A DNA stretch of 64,000 bases. Source: Chaetorhynchus papuensis. Its lineage: Eukaryota > Chordata > Aves > Passeriformes > Rhipiduridae. The notes under the pieces are model-generated. The model searched no databases. It was given only the letters and a program-made list of their open reading frames with translations, and had not been told where the DNA came from. Both the position numbers and the translations under genes were made by a program. Position 1 is the stretch's first letter, and every line of letters starts with the position of its first letter. Below, in pieces: positions 40,001-54,173 of this stretch. The DNA lies in NCBI GenBank assembly GCA_013396525.1, contig VWYX01000218.1:186001-250000 (forward strand), read 5' to 3'.

Positions 40001-43000
40001 TAGTAACCCAACTAACAGTTGCCGGATTACCAGAAAATGTTTCTATATTTTTATTCCAGTAATTTGCAGTAAATTGTGGTTTAGTATATTTTTTACTGCA
40101 TTTTTATTCTTCCCTCATTATTTCAGAATTGCTTGTTATATTAATTCCATCAATAGTTCATAAAGAAAGTTATTCCAAACAGTGTGTCAACTACTATCAT
40201 CATAAGAGACCATGAAGGTGGTCACTGAGAAGAGGATGATTTTCTTTTAATTCTTTCTTTTTCCTACTGCCCCCTGAAAATATGTTCTGTTGAAGTTTCA
40301 CAGTAATTCTCCAGATAGAGAAGCAACTTTTTCTATAAAAATTACATGATGGAGAGATGATTTAGATAGGATCTTAGAAATCCGTACAGTTAAAATACCT
40401 AGAGAAGATATTATGCTATAAGGACTTTCTTATTTGTATTACAACAACTTTGCTCAGAAAAGTGAGACTCCTACAGCATGTTGCAGAATAAATAAAAGAA
40501 GGCTGCTGCAGCACAGGCGTGGACAGGATGCTCCATTCTTTCCTACTGGCACTGGTAGTGTCTGTATTTGTAGCTGTTATTTAGTAGAAACATTGCATTC
40601 ATGTAAGTAAGGTGAAGAATGGGAAATACTGTGATAGCAGCAACTAGTGCAGCAGATTTTTAACAGGTGATGATGCAACTCTGCAATGGCAGACAAGTGA
40701 CCACAGTGCTGCTGTAGCACTTTGGGTTAAGGCCCATGGGTGATGCCATAACAGCCAACCCTCAGCTCAGGACAGAGAAATGCAGTAAGCTTGATACCCA
40801 AAAGTAATTTTCAGTTATTTGCTATGAAAGATGGAGAGAAATAATTCTGAAAATAAAATATTAATTCAACACCATTAGTATTTCATGTCATAACACACAC
40901 CTCAGAGATATATGGCATTTTCAGATATTCTCACGTGCATTCACTAATTTTTTTAAATTGCATGGCAATTCTTTGCTGTTTCCTTCCTCAGACTGTTAAT
41001 ATTGATGCTATTTCATTATCTGAGGCATATTTAATTTTAACCTCAGACACAAATGTTAAATATTTTACTATGAACTTCAAAGTTGTTTTCTGTGTCTGGG
41101 TTTTGGATCATATTTGTTTTTTAAATCACACGCACAAAAGTAATTTCTCTGACTTTACTTCTACATTCCTAAATTAGGTACTTATTTCTTCTTCTCCCTT
41201 CTGTTGCTTAAAAAATGGCAAACATTTTTTCTGCAATTACAACACAAAATTCTGTAATTTTTGAAAATGAGAATTTCAATGCCATTAGGAAATAATAAAG
41301 AAAAGTTATAAAAGTGAGGGGATGAACTGTTCAGGATTTGTATCAGGAAATAGATTAACATTTGCTTAATTGTTATTCTGAATTTTTTCTTGATTAAATA
41401 GCCTAATTAAAAATCTACCTACATCAGAAGAAAGACAAAATTTGCCAATTGATTTGTTTTTCTCTTCCTTTTGACACCCTTTAGCTCAGATAACACACCA
41501 CTACTATTTTGCAGGAGGCCTTTCAGAAGTTCTATGAAGTCTTTATTTTGAGGTTCCCAGCTAAATGTATTCTCTGGAGTTTTTAAAGGAAATGTGAATC
41601 TTAGGGGAGAAGTATTGGCTCAGAATACTGCAGAAATAAGGCTTACTGGTGACATTTCAATAACAGTTACCTTCTTTTGTTCCAGGCCATGTACAAATCC
41701 AGGATACAATTGCTTCTGACTGGAACATCTTTCAGACAACAAAATTTGGTTAAAGAGCATGACATGCCTAAAATAATGCATGAAGTCAGGCATTGAGCTG
41801 AGCACAATGAGCTTTCAAGTGAATCCTTTAGTCCCATGAGCCACTCAACTATCTTGCCTGGTAAGAAAATGAAATAAACCTTTTTCAGGTATCAGAAATC
41901 AGTTTATTGCATCCCCCAGTTTCTGGGTTGTTTTTTTCAGTGTGGCCTTTCCACATATCTAACTAGATTAGTGAAAAGAGAAATAGACATATATAAATTA
42001 CAGGTGTGACGTGCTTATAAGCCTGTTTTGTTTTTTCTCTCCAAGGTGTTTCCTTAACAATTCCCAATTATATTACATGCGTGATTTAGCAATAGGTTGA
42101 ACTAGAGGAAATTTTGAAAATAAATATAAAAAGTATGGCAAGGCACAGACTGAGTAGATTAAAAATCCCCAGCATACTCCTTTCCTTTGAACTTTGGTGT
42201 GTAATTGGCATGGAAAATAAAACCATGACAGCACATATCAAAGTGCATTTCTTTGATTGATATGTATTAATTTCACACAGCCTTTTAAACTAGTGGGGGG
42301 GTTTTCAGCTTTTCCATTAATAGATGCAGCTCTATATATGAGTCCAAGCAGTAAAAATTCAATTTATAGCACACTTCTTACATAAGCAATATCCATTACA
42401 AAACACAGGGGAAGTGAAAGAATGCACAACAGACCAAGGCCATTAGCAGAGCACACACTTGAACAACTGGTGTTTGCAAGGTTTAGTGCTCTGGGCCAGG
42501 GATAATGTACCAATGTCAACTCTAGCAGCGGTAAAACAAGTGGCAAAGAGTAACAGAGAGAAAATGGTTAAGACTGCTACATGATTAGATTTTTAATACA
42601 GATGGCAGCTTAGTATCTCTCATGAAATATACAGATGAATGGTCAGGGATAAATGAAATAGCTAATAACCCTGCCACAGTACACCTCCCAGATATGAGCT
42701 TTTTATTTAAAGACCATGACTATTGCTCTGTAGAGTATTAATTCTCCGTGTGATATAACCTCAGACCATCCTGACACAAATGTATATTTATTTATTTTAG
42801 GCATAGCTATGAAATGAAACTGTTCTCAATGAAGAGTAATTTTACATCAGACTTCCAACAGACTTGAAAACAGTAAGACTTGAAAACAATACATATCTAT
42901 TTTGAGTCTCTATGTGACAAGAATTCACCTAGTAGCTCTTGCATCAAGTGTAAATTTGTTGTTAAAATAAAGCAAATACCCTAAACCCGATTATGACTGA

Positions 43001-46000
43001 AAGAGTCATAGCTAGATGCCTGCAGAGGGATGCAGCCAGGGGCCACGGCACAGTCCTGTCCTGTCACTCTTCCAGCACTCAGACAGAGAGCAGACAGTGT
43101 CCTGGAAAAGGCACTGGCAAACTTGAGAATACTCTTTTACTGTCCTTAACTTTTTATTCTCTATCTCAGGTGTCTGCAGTTAATGCCAAGAGTGCAACTC
43201 ACAGAGATTGCAATGACACAAACAAATTGCAATAGGAATAGATTAGGAAAATAAAGAAATTTGCCTAATATTGGAAAAAACATCATGAGAGGGAAACAAA
43301 TATTGTTTCTGTTATCATAAGTTTATGGAAAAAATTATTCAGGTCTCCTATACATATGAATGGACTGCCAGGGAACAAAAATAAAGATAAATCTGCAAAT
43401 GCAATCGCTTTGTCAATTGTGAAGGAATTTTATTTCTTTCACTTTCCATTAGGCACAGACAAGTTTAATATAACTAGCAACACTGGGCCTAATTGTAACT
43501 GTGATGATTACCTTACATTTTATCCTCTAGCATATGCTATTTTCTTGCTTCATACCGCAATTGTGGCTTATCATGCATTGTGTCATCTGGAAAGTGGTTG
43601 CAGGCACTTACTCTAATGAAATAATTTAATTTTTAAGCAGTGCTTCCATTATGTCAACCTTCTTTAAAATGAGATAACTAGCTTTGTGCAGGTCCACTTT
43701 CTACCAGGAGAAAGAAGGTTTATTAATGGGTGACAATTATATGATGATTTTAACAAAATGTTTCCCCAGATGAATGTCAATAAAAAAATTTTCTCTGACC
43801 CGGATGAGAAATAAAAAGCATGGAGGTACAAGTCTGAGTAAATGCAGAATAACAGGAGATCTCTTATTTCTTACCCAAGTGCATAGGTTGCTTTGTGGCA
43901 GACTTCCAGAAAAAACGTAATCTGTGTATTCAGGTAAACTGTGAAATTGCAAGTTTCAGGAAGCTTTAGCTGTGGCGTTGGCAAGCTCAAACTCTCATGT
44001 GTGTTCTAACAATGCACAGGAAAATTTAATGTGGCCATAGGTAAGGCACTTTCTCCCACACCTCCAGCCTGCCTAAGGGCCCACTGGCTCTGCCTAAAGA
44101 ATGGGGAAATTGTGCATCTAAATGATGTATTTTCTTATGTCATTTTACTATGATTGGCAAAATCAATTCAAAGTGCCCTACACTATTAGCAAATGTTTTT
44201 ATGATACCTTATTTAGTAATATTCATTATCTGATTACCCATTTTACAGACTATGATAATTTAAAGCTCCAGCTGGGATCATTTGAGATAATTTAAGCCTG
44301 AATAAATGTAACATGAACCAATTAGTTTTCTAGCGCACTTGGAAAACAAAAAAGCACCCCAAATTGGGGGTTTCATCTTATTATGAAAATTTTAAATAAC
44401 TCATAATGAAAAATCACTGCTCTTTAAAGATTGTATCATTCATATCCAATACTTTTTCTACTTTACACTTTTCATTGAATCTGTGAATTTAGGGGTACAC
44501 CTTTTTTCTCTTACAAGAAACTAAACCCTCCAAACCAAACCTCTTGGAGAAATGCACTTGCCTCCCTAAATTTCTGCAATATCTCACAGGAACACTATAA
44601 TTTACAAAATATTTTATTGAAAACTCTTTTTGAGGGACTATTGCAGTATTTTTGCATTTCAGCACATGATTTCTCCATACAAATTTTCAGTCAGTGAAAG
44701 AAACCTGCTCTCCTCACTTTTAACTTCTGCCTACTTCAAAACACAAGTACCAGCAGCTAGCATTTCCAGGTTTTAAATCTATTCCCTCTTCTCTTTTATT
44801 TTCAATTATTTTTAACAGAGCAATATTTCAGAAAACTATTTATGAGTGTTCAGGGGCTTCAGTGTGTTAAGCAGTAGCAGTGAGGTATTATCAGGTCCTG
44901 AGAAGGAAGAAGAGACTGACCACAGAATTGCAATCACCAAGTTTCAATGTGTATTTAACCACCAGTGCATGTTTCACGCTTGCAATGTAACGGAGTCTCT
45001 GCCCACACCTGTAGCCTGTACTCCTTTCCCAGACTTGGAGACACTGATCTTTGGTGTGTTTGGCTCATCTCTGTTTACTCTTGAAACTGTCTCTCTACTT
45101 TCTTGACCTTGTTCTTCATTAGACTTAATTTACTTCATTTCCCTTTGGATACTATATAGAGGATTATCTCAGATTTTCCCATTTGTCCCTTAGTCGTTTT
45201 AAAATTGTATTATAACTTGCTAAAAGACAAAGCTAGACAACAATTAGCCAAATATATTAAAAAGATGGTTGTGAGGAACTAGGGACTCACAAATTGTGAT
45301 ACATACAGTGAAATTATTACCACAAATACTGAGAAAAAAAATTGCCATATTTTACTTCTTTCATCTAGCCTCCTGACCTATGTATTTAAGGAGGAAATCC
45401 AAGCACTTTCCCCCCTCAAATTTCACAGCATGGAAATAAAATCCTGCAAATACGTTCATTGCAAATGTAAATCCCCAAATACTTCGAACACTTATTTTAA
45501 CCTTTTTTAAAAAACATAAAAATAGAAAACACTTGTCATTCCAGATTCTGAAGTTTGTGGCTCTTATCCACATCCATATATTTAATTATCTTTCAGTCAC
45601 TACTTCAGTCACAAGAACACTATATATACACAAAGGATATACAGAAGAAGCAGAACAGAAGGTAGAGCTGTTGTAAATAACAATTGACAAGCAAAGCCAC
45701 TAACAGACGCAGTAATGAAAAAATGAATACTTTGATAGGGTTGAATTTGCTATGATTTCACACTACTGCAGAGTAGGGGAAAGAGACGTATTTCACAGCA
45801 CACATGAACTGCCTGAAGTACATTAAATGACGTCACAAGATGCTTTCTAGACTTTGTCTAGAAGTGTAGACAAAAAATTTACACTGTGCTTCTCCACTGA
45901 TGAGCTAACTGCATCCTGTCTCCTGAGCGTTCTGTGAAAGCTCCACTACGAGTATCACTCATTCTATGTATCCTGTTAAAATGAGAGCAGTGAGCCTGGA

Positions 46001-46019
46001 TTTCCGGTTTAAAATATCT
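34001..46019. other. Long non-coding stretch, possible conserved elements only
   Basis: I recognise no gene or transposon. Several segments have a less AT-biased, mixed composition that might mark conserved regulatory elements (about 36,770-36,980, 39,540-39,610 and 42,560-42,790), but this cannot be shown from one sequence. A hairpin with 8-bp arms lies at 45,845-45,863. Frames in this block are 86 codons or shorter and look like chance. Confidence 0.5.
45845..45863. repeat. Inverted repeat, 8-bp arms, 3-base loop
   Basis: TTCTAGAC and its exact reverse complement GTCTAGAA are separated by TTT. It lies about 160 bases upstream of the CR1 start. It could form a small hairpin; function unknown. 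Confidence 0.85.
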
Positions 46020-46628
46020 CAGTGGTATCCTGGGGCATATTAGGAAGAGCTTTATCAGCAGGTCAAGGAATGTGATCTTGCCTCTCTGCTTAACTCTGGT
46101 GAGGACACAACTGGTGTGCTGTGTCCAGTTCTGGGCTCCCCAGCACAAGAGAGACATGGAGCTTCTGGGGCAAGTCCTACTTGGAGGAGGACAATAAAGA
46201 TGATTAAGGGACTGGACCATTTCTCTTGAGAGGAAAGGCTGAGGAAGCTGGGCCTGTTCAGACTTGAGAAGAGACAACCAATAGGGAACTTCATCAATGT
46301 CTGTCAGTATCTAAGGGAGGGTGTCAGAGGATGGAGCCAGGATCAGCTCGGTGGTGCTGAGCAATAGGACAAGAGGCAATGGGCAGAAACTGATGCACAG
46401 GAAGTTCCACCTGAACATGAGGAAGAACTTCTCTATTGTGTAAGTGACCAAGCACTGGAACAGATGGTTCAGGGAAGTTATGGAGTCTCCCTCACCAGAG
46501 ATGTTCAGTAACAGTCTGGACGCAACCCTGTGCCATGTGCTCTAAGATGACTGCTTGAGCAGGGAGGTTGGAGCAGATGACCCACTGTGGTCCCTTCCAA
46601 CCTTACCCATTCTGTGATTCTTTGATTA
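46020..46628 (+). mobile_element. CR1 LINE, 5'-truncated, 3' end present
   Basis: The sequence follows the CR1 3' region closely. The start is at or near ATCCTGGGGCATATTAGGAAGAG. Then come CCAGTTCTGGGCTCCCCAGCAC, the GATGATTAAGGGACTGGACCAT block, the GACAAGAGGCAATGGGCAGAAA block, CACTGGAACAGATGGTTCAGGG and the end GGTCCCTTCCAACC followed by ATTCTGTGATTCTTTGATT. These encode, in broken frames, the last part of the CR1 ORF2 (reverse transcriptase) protein and its short 3' UTR. Several changes (for example TGTGTAAGTGACC where a coding triplet is expected) leave no usable reading frame. The tail has two to three ATTCTGTG-like units, the normal CR1 terminus. The 132- and 80-codon minus-strand frames over this element are antisense artefacts. 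Confidence 0.95.
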
Positions 46629-49600
46629 CAAGGCCAAAGCAACTGGAAATGATGGCAGCTCACTCCAACTCTCTGCGTTGCCTTCTCAAGGAAGCATTTA
46701 CTGTTGACCTGATCATGAGGAGAGTCATGAGAAGGGTGAACATGACACCATTCTTATAGAGGTATATATTAATAAGTTTCTCACCAAAAATTTACACTTG
46801 TATTGTTAATGAGTTCTGTTTTGTGTTAATTAGGTAATTTGGACAGGGAATATTAGCACTTGAACTAACCACAACAAATTTTTGCTTTGTTTTAATTAAC
46901 TTTTAAGGTTTTTAATTAGACTAACAACATTATTTTACTTTCTGTATGAGATGTAATCCCATAATAATCTGTTAAGTACAAAGAAAAACAACTCAAAAAT
47001 TTATCAGTATATATTTTCTTTTTAAAAAAATTCTAACATCAGTTAACACAGCAGAGTAAACTTCTGTTTTGTTTTCCAGAGGGGTGGCTATGATATATAA
47101 AGGGGAAATGTTGTTTCATGCATAGTTGCTTTCATTGAGAATCAAAGTTTAGTTTATGACTATTACTTAGTCAAAATATATATTACAAATCAGTTGGTTG
47201 CACCTCGTGGTCATGACAGTCTTAGAACTTACTATAAATTGTGATTTTATGTAGCGGAGAAGGAAAGACATTTTGTCTATATCATACATAGAGGACAAGG
47301 CAGAACCAGTGATTAAACTTAGAACTGCCTATTTTCTGGTCCATTGCCCTAATCACAAGATCAGCTTTCTATGTTCAAATCTGGATAATAAAGAAATGAT
47401 ATAATATGGATTTTTCAAGCTTCATTTCCAATGACTTGTCTGCAACCAGGGTGTAATTTTATTTTGTCTCTTAGGTAACATTCTTTATCTCAATTTGCTT
47501 TGAAGTAAATGGGACTTTTTTATGCAGTGTATGCATTTTGGTTTTTTTAACTGGTATATATTATTCAGAATCTCATCAACAATGAATAGAGATATTCATT
47601 TGTTCACATTGTACTTACTTTTTCTTTAGTTTGGTAATTTGTCCCAATCAAAATATTTCCAACCTGCTTTTTCAAGTCCAAAATTGACTTTGAATGACGA
47701 ACAATAACATTAGGTCCAAAACCAAACCTGATTTACATTTTTGACAATGAATTGATTAGATTAAATACTTGTAGAAAGTGGATCACCAATTTTCCTCGGA
47801 ATTCCTTCAAGTATTCACATGTGCATAATCATTAAGTTGTATGGATATAATGTCCTCCTAGATCTTTACTTTTAAAATCAGCTGTGAGTAGTAGTTAAAT
47901 CAATGTGTAGTAATACAAATACATACTGGCAAAACCATCCAGTGAAGTACTGCCTGTAGTTAGATACTATGGAAAGCTGCAAGTACCAACAGAATTGGTC
48001 CTTTCCCAAGTACCACAGACATTTCATGCAGTCACCAGTGATCCCTCTCAGATATCAGGAGAGGAAATGCAATTATTGTCAGCAAGTGTCACAGATGAAA
48101 TCTTTCTGAGTGATTATGTCAGATTTTGAAATTCCCTTTCACATCACAAATTAGAAAAAATCCATGTTCTATGAATATAATATGAAAAAGATACCCCACT
48201 CTACATCAGAATTGCTTTCATAATCTTACCTCTCTTACCAGCTCTAGAGGTCTTACACGATGTATCAGTCAAAATCTTCAGACTACGTGAGACATAATTC
48301 AAGTAATATTTTAAAACAAAACCCAAAAGCACATCAATACACAAGTCTGTAGGCACCACGGCTTTGTGAAAGTTTGAAGATTACCTTTCTAAAAAGCCAT
48401 TCTCTGTAGAATACACTAATTACTGTAAAATGACATAACTGCGAAATCGTTACTATACAAAAATATAAAATGCCTATACCAATAACAAATGTCTTAAATT
48501 ACAGATAAAAGTATATATTTATAAATACATTGATGTCATCCTTTTGAACTTTCAGCTGTCATGACTCAGACTATAATGAACAATCTTTTTGTCTAGTTTT
48601 AATAATGTTTATATATTCAGTAGTGAGAAACATTATGCCATGTCCAAAACAATTTTTTTTTTACATGTTCTCTTTTTTAAAATACTCTGCCACTGATCTC
48701 AAGAGAATTGCTTTCTCTAATGTTAAGGCTGTATGTACAAAAGAAATCATATAAGTAAGAAAAATTGCTATGTCTGGCAGATTATTTTTAGCCCATCCAT
48801 TTGCATTAATCCCAATTGTTTTGCGGAAACTGCGCACAAATTTATCACCATAAACTGTTTCTGCAAAATTATAATTCATCTTTTCCCCAGTTAAAAGTTA
48901 TCTATTGGTAGCTTGAGAGAAATATCAGATTACATCAGTTCATCTTTGGAAATGTAACAAGGAAATAAATAGGAACTTGTTGGTTTATCCCTGACAAAAG
49001 ACAATTTGAATAACTCTGCAAACACTTAAGAATCAATCTAATGAGTTTTGAGCAATGAATACTTTGAACTTGCATGCAAGTTATTGCCTTGGCTATGAGA
49101 TGTCATTTATTCTTATGAAGTAATCCATCTTTTTCCAAGATTATTTTGCCTCTCCTTCTCATATAATGATTCATACCAATGTTTATCTTTAGGCTTCAGT
49201 TGTTTTGTTAATGGCTTAAGGTATAACATTAAAGCTCTTCATATTGACTAACCATCAGTTATTTATACAAAGTTTCAATTAAACTTTTCAATGATAAATT
49301 ACAATTCATAGTTAGCCTAGAAACACGTTGATTCAGTAGTGGTGGGGTCAATATCAATTATACAAAAATAATTAAAACTGGTTTTCAATCATAAAATTGG
49401 AGATTTTTTCCAGTTTTTAAATATGATTCTGTTGCGTAACAAATGGTAACAGCAAGCAACCTTATTTTTCTAAATTATCTTTAGACTGGAAAAGCTACAT
49501 TTCAGGCAAAAATATTTTGAGGGCAGAACTATGTATAGTTAAAGAAAATATTTCCCAGTTAGGTTAATTTTGCATCACGTTGTTATTAGACTGTCTCTGA

Positions 49601-52600
49601 ATAGTTTACAGGTATTTTGAAAGGCATGTCCTAAATTTAATTTCTTAGTTTCTCTCAAAAGTCTGCTAGAACAAGAAAATTTGTTGTTACTTTCAGGACA
49701 AGCAAGAAAAGCAAACCTTATACTGACAGTTTAGAAATTCAAGTTGCTCTTTGAAATTTTAAATTGTTTTACTAGTCACTCAGGAAAGACTAAATTTGTT
49801 TGACTTAGTTTTCCCAGACAAGTGAGAAAAACTTTTGTATGATGTTGCAATTTTATATATGCTCATGGCTTCACACCTAAACGTGATTCATAAAATCTTT
49901 CCCAAAGAGGTGGCAAAAGCACATTCGTTTAGAATCTGCTGTCTTACAACCATCCTCATTTTATGTCAAGATGAAACCTGTACTGTAAAAAGATGTATTT
50001 TGGAAATAATGTTCTTAGCTCACTTAAGTACATTTTTTAACACGGGTCAATATGAAATCCTATTTCCATATCCTTTTTTGCTTTGTAAGAGTAATTAATC
50101 TCTGCCTACTGTTATTATTCATTTTATTACTATTAAAGCAAATGGGCTTGTCTTTTTTTTGGCCTTTTTCTGACATCCCCTTCAATTAATTTTTCCCAAG
50201 TTAGCAGAGTAATATGGAACACAGCATATCAGAAAACACAAGGTGAATTTACAGAATAAGATGCATCTTTTCATTCTCTTGTTCAGTACATTACATTGAG
50301 AAAATACACTCATTGAATTAACAGTTATGGCAATATCTTTCTCTTAAGAGATGACAATAAATTCAGCACCCACCAAAATGTCTACAAAATTCAAAGGATT
50401 TCAAGAGAAAAACCCCAGCAAATTTCGGTACCTGTTTTAGAGACATTGTCTAGGGCCAAAGATTAAAAAACTGAAATTTTTAAAACTTTAACATAATATA
50501 CAAATAGGTTTCTATGGGGAGTACTAGATTTCCAGTGGCAATATAGCAAATACCACCAACCTGCATTCCAATCCCAGCTCATTTGTAGGCTCAAGCAGTC
50601 AGCTACTTGATCAAATGTCTCTAAATGCAACTGATCTCCACATAAAAATTCAGCCCTGAACAGTTCAAATATGGCAAGTCCAGCTCTACCCCTGCTATGC
50701 TGCTAGAAGAGACCTGTAATAAGCCATATATATTAGATGCAACAATCTTATAGATTCTGAGGATTCCCTTAGATTGGCAAGAAAGGAAAACGTGAATTAT
50801 CTCTAATCTCTGCTCTCTGACAGCCCACTTTGAAAGAGAATGTAAAAAATAAAACCTGCAAATACCTATCTTGCGGATTTATGTTTTTCTCTAAGAAAAT
50901 AAGAGATTTTGTTTCAATATTTTATCAAAGTTAGACTGGCAGAAATGGCTTCTATTAGTAGAAACATGATAAAACTGGACTTCAGAAGGCCTCACATCTG
51001 CAGATTAACATTCCTCCTTACAACAGTTAAAAACCCAGTTCTACCTGGCCTACAATTTCATGAGAGGACCTTGCCACCACTTTCCAATATTTTTTTTCTC
51101 ACTCATGCCCTTAGGTGATAAATTCAAAACCCAACTAATGGGTCTTAAAATTAGTTATTCCTGTGTGGTAAATAAATGAAGGGCAAGCTTTTTCATTGGA
51201 GATACTGAACAGCCCTTTCACTTTATGCTTGGTGACCAATGAGTATATTCCAGGTATATTGCCCAACAGAATATTTCTCTTCCCATATACATGCAAAATA
51301 TTGTTAAAAAATCCACATTTATTTGTCCCCCATTAAAAAAAGAACAGAACAGTGTTACCAAAGCTCTCCGATAGGCAAACAGCCCAATTCTCAATTCTCT
51401 CTTCTCTTAACTAGAGCAACTCATTCTCACCATCTCGAAAAAGATTAAATTTGTCTGCTGTGTTTCTAATAAGGGGTAGCACAAAAGTAAAGCTCATGTC
51501 ACTGAAACAAGCACTGTCTTTTTTTTTTTTTCCAGCACATCCCTGCAACAAGAACAGATAGTGGTCTTAGTGTACTGCTGAGGGTTAAAGGTCATTCGAA
51601 ATATGAGATTATTTCAAAGAACAACAAAAACAAATAAGAAGTTAGAAATCAGAAATGCAAAAATCCTGCTGGATCTCTTTGGTAGCAATTGCTTTATAAT
51701 TATCCATTTTATGTTTATTGCCACATTTTTTTTCTCATTGAGTTTGCTGAAAATATTGGGAATGGTCTCTCCCTAATAAAAAGTAAGAGTTTTTACTTAT
51801 GCCACCAAACACATTGATACAAGCCTGTGAAATATCAGAATAGTCTTGAAGTCCTGCCAAGAATTACTGAGATCAGTGAAAAGAGTAAAAGCTGCTTCTC
51901 TGTGGTAGGTTTTAATTTCTTCTCCTCTGTCTTTACTCTTCTCATTTCATTATAGTTTACTTGAATTCTTAATTTTTTACGTCAACGGTGCACTTAAAAT
52001 TATAATATTTCAAAAACTAAACAATTATGTAAAGAAAAAGTGAAAATATTACCACTGTAATAGGAGTTGGGTTTTCGAAGACTAATCACTGTGAAACATT
52101 TTACTTTCCTGACATATGCCATATTTTTTTAATCAATAACAAAACAATAGATAGACCTTCCTATAAAGCAGGAACAACACTTCATTTTCTCAGGGACTGG
52201 AAACGGTGTAGCTTCTAATGAGGATGAGCATGGATGAGTGAATAATATCAGAGATTCATAGCTACTGCTGTCACTGATAGTCATGAAACACGAGTGATAT
52301 TTCAGCTGTCGAGTCCTGTGATTTCTGAACCTCCACAATTTGGCGTACTTTTACAGGAAGCATAATTTATCAAAGTTTATCAAATTCCAAGATATTGGAA
52401 TAGTCATGCAGTTTCCCTAAGAAACACAGATAAATGCTACAAACATACTGAGTGTGAAAAAATGTTACCTGAAATGTCAGTTTACACACACAGGTGTTAG
52501 ACCTCATTTATATTCTTCTTCCAGCTAACACAGATAAAGCACATCTGGCAGCTAATATTTTGTTAAAGTCTTGCTGAGCCTCATCACAGCCAAGTGTGTT

Positions 52601-54173
52601 CAATTTTCTCTCCCTGCACGAAGCATGAAGCAACATTGTGCATCAAAACTTGTTTTGATGAAACATCACAGGTTTTTTAAGCTCATGAGAGTTTATCCTT
52701 TTTCAACTGCTGCTGTGTTTGAAATACAAATGTTTTAAACAGCACAGGAGACAGGTGTTTGAAAGCTATTGCCACCACTGGAAGGAAGCATCTTTTCTTT
52801 TTCAAACCAAAAAACTAAAATGTTTAGTTTTTCCTCATATGTAACCATGGAAACTACTTCAAATGGACAAATACCTTCTAGAGATGTACATAACCCCATT
52901 TCTGTGGATCATGGGAGCAATGCCATCCCTGTCCTTTTCCAGCTGGCCTTCCACTCCATCCAGAAAGTAAAACCAGAAATTCCCTGAGACTGAAACAAGT
53001 GTTTTGAGTCAAGAGAAATCCTTCAGCATTAACCACAGCAGAAACTACAACTCCAAGAGCAAAGGCAGTCCTCTTCCATATCAAATCCATCCCATGTTTA
53101 CAGAGCTCCCAGGACAATGTTATCATGCTGATCTTTTATTTAAGATGTTAAGAGAGTTTCTATTATTTACTGGCAGCTCTTTTAACCTCCATCTCCCCAC
53201 TGCTGTTTCCCCTCTGTCCTTCCTCTGTTCTTTCCCTGGATTACTACTGCCCACAAATATATATAAACATACATGCACAGAACATGTAAACCAGCAAATT
53301 AAAGAAAGCTAAACATTCGATTTCTATAGGTTTTTGCAAATTCAATCTGACTACAACTTTTCTGACCTTATTTAAAATTTATATTTTATTTGTTCACTTA
53401 GAGCAAACCAATGAGGTTTTTTCATCAAGAAAAGGAATCAGAACAGAATCAAAATACTTTTATCATTGTAAAACTTCTGACCACGTATATAGCTAAAGTG
53501 GGAATCAATTATATGCTTGACACTTCATATGCTATGGCATTCCCTATGATGTTGTCAGAGCATAGAAGAAAAGAGGGATACTTCTCTGTCACAAAGCAGG
53601 CTGACAAAAACTGAAAATCATTCAAAGTTTTGATGAAAATTCATAATAAATCGCCATTACCTGGTTTCAAATTCTATTTCAAATTTGGGATTCATTCCAG
53701 CTTTTCCTAAAGGTCAAAATCAGAAATTTTCTTCTCCTTTATACTGTTCTGGATTTTGTTTACCATTGGCAATTATCTTTGCTTCCTGCTCTCTTGATAG
53801 TGATATCTTTTCTAAGCCTCCCACAGATCTTTTCTGATTTTATGCCTCCATGTTTTAAATTTTATTTTTTCTCTGAGATTGAGGAATGCATTATGGCAGA
53901 TCAAGTCAGTCAATGTTTTGGAACACAATGAAAAATTATTTATGCCAAATGAAAAAGTTTAAAGCGCATTGTCCCAGAAGATAAAAAGTGCAGATATATT
54001 TCTAAAAGAAATTGCTGAATAATCTGCAATAAGGTTTTTCATTAGCTTTTCTTCCTTTCAAAAAGAGAGAGAAAAAACCCACCATTTTTTTTTTTTACTA
54101 TTTCAAATTATCTGCCAACTATTTTTATGAGATTCAAAAATCTTCACACTACACAAGTTTTATACACAGTCAT
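46629..54173. other. Non-coding stretch, no gene recognised
   Basis: Unique AT-rich sequence. The only item I single out is 48,640-48,900, which carries an ATTTGCATTAAT site and a 72-codon minus-strand frame (described separately). A T13 run lies at 51,519-51,531. Frames of 67-102 codons at 52.7-53.6 kb resemble nothing known. Confidence 0.5.
48640..48900. promoter_or_regulatory. Possible conserved regulatory element with octamer motif
   Basis: ATTTGCAT, the POU (octamer) recognition word, lies at 48,799-48,806 and runs directly into TTAAT-type homeodomain sequence (ATTTGCATTAAT to 48,810). Around it the sequence has mixed composition, with TTTTGCGGAAAC and TGCGCAC words carrying CpGs unusual for the area. 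Octamer-homeodomain combinations are common in vertebrate developmental enhancers. A 72-codon frame reads across the region on the minus strand (48,661-48,879) from ATG to TAA, with an LTLEKAILLRSVAEYF-type end, but I do not recognise it as a protein. Without a comparison between species the call is weak. Confidence 0.2.

Noticed and set aside
45879..46277. 132-codon minus-strand open frame
   Set aside because: Most of it is antisense to the CR1 at 46.02-46.63 kb.
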